Assembly: GCA_016203375.1 (NCBI GenBank)
Contig: JACQMX010000036.1
Span: 1 to 5,718, forward strand
Direction: 5' to 3'
DNA length: 5,718 nt
Source of the DNA: Candidatus Woesearchaeota archaeon
GTDB taxonomy: Archaea > Nanobdellota > Nanobdellia > Woesearchaeales > UBA12501
Within the stretch, counting starts at the first letter, position 1. The number at the start of each line of letters is the position of its first letter. Made by a program: the position numbers and the translations under genes. Positions 5,705 to 5,718 of this stretch are shown in pieces. The notes beneath the pieces were generated by a model, which saw only the letters and a list, made by a program, of their open reading frames with translations, had not been told where the DNA came from and made no database searches.

Positions 5705-5718
5705 CCCCTATATAAAAT
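5705..5718 (-). promoter_or_regulatory. TATA box for the small membrane-protein gene
   Basis: The minus strand begins ATTTTATATAGGGG at the right edge. ATTTTATATA (5709-5718) is a good archaeal TATA element about 50 nt from the ATG at 5663, predicting a TSS near 5686-5690 and a leader of about 25 nt. Any BRE upstream lies outside the window. Confidence 0.5.

Noticed and set aside
1..5718. CRISPR arrays, tRNA or rRNA genes, insertion-sequence ends
   Set aside because: I found no regularly spaced repeats, tRNA-like cloverleaf sequence, rRNA signature, transposase frame or target-site duplication.

Overview
The window reads as a stretch of archaeal chromosome, probably from an uncultivated lineage (a DPANN-type archaeon is my guess, not shown by the sequence). 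The support is a PAC2-family proteasome-assembly-chaperone homologue, archaeal TATA boxes (TTTAAATA, TTTTTATA, ATTTTATATA) at plausible distances from starts, Shine-Dalgarno sites of the GAGGTG type mixed with at least one start lacking one, and N-terminal signal peptides on polytopic membrane proteins. Every gene I accept lies on the minus strand, so transcription runs from right to left. The plus strand carries only shadow frames.

In order of transcription: (1) a 139-aa protein with four membrane helices (5244-5663), behind a TATA box at the right edge. (2) After a 100-nt gap with its own TATA box and a strong SD, a gene of 574 codons (3422-5143) with a signal peptide, five membrane helices, a Gly/Pro-rich linker and a long cytoplasmic coiled coil. 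It is interrupted at codon 110 by a single in-frame TAA, so it appears as a 109-aa ORF (4814-5143) and a 443-aa ORF (3422-4753). (3) A paralogue of the same membrane part, uninterrupted, with a different helical cytoplasmic domain (2232-3380). (4) A 481-aa soluble, mostly helical protein starting 13 nt after it (773-2218). (5) The PAC2-family gene (29-733), which begins with TTG and ends at a possible hairpin/U-rich terminator. No gap exceeds about 100 nt.

Genes 1-4 look like one membrane-associated assembly of unknown function: two paralogous signal-peptide/5-TM scaffolds with different cytoplasmic helical domains, a small 4-TM partner and a soluble helical partner. I do not recognise the four families. 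The most important observation is the lone TAA. The two membrane paralogues align through it, with GAA (Glu) in the intact copy facing TAA in the interrupted copy, and the frame stays open for about 460 codons afterwards. It is a recent nonsense mutation, a sequencing error, a gene split, or readthrough. The PAC2 gene is probably a housekeeping neighbour.
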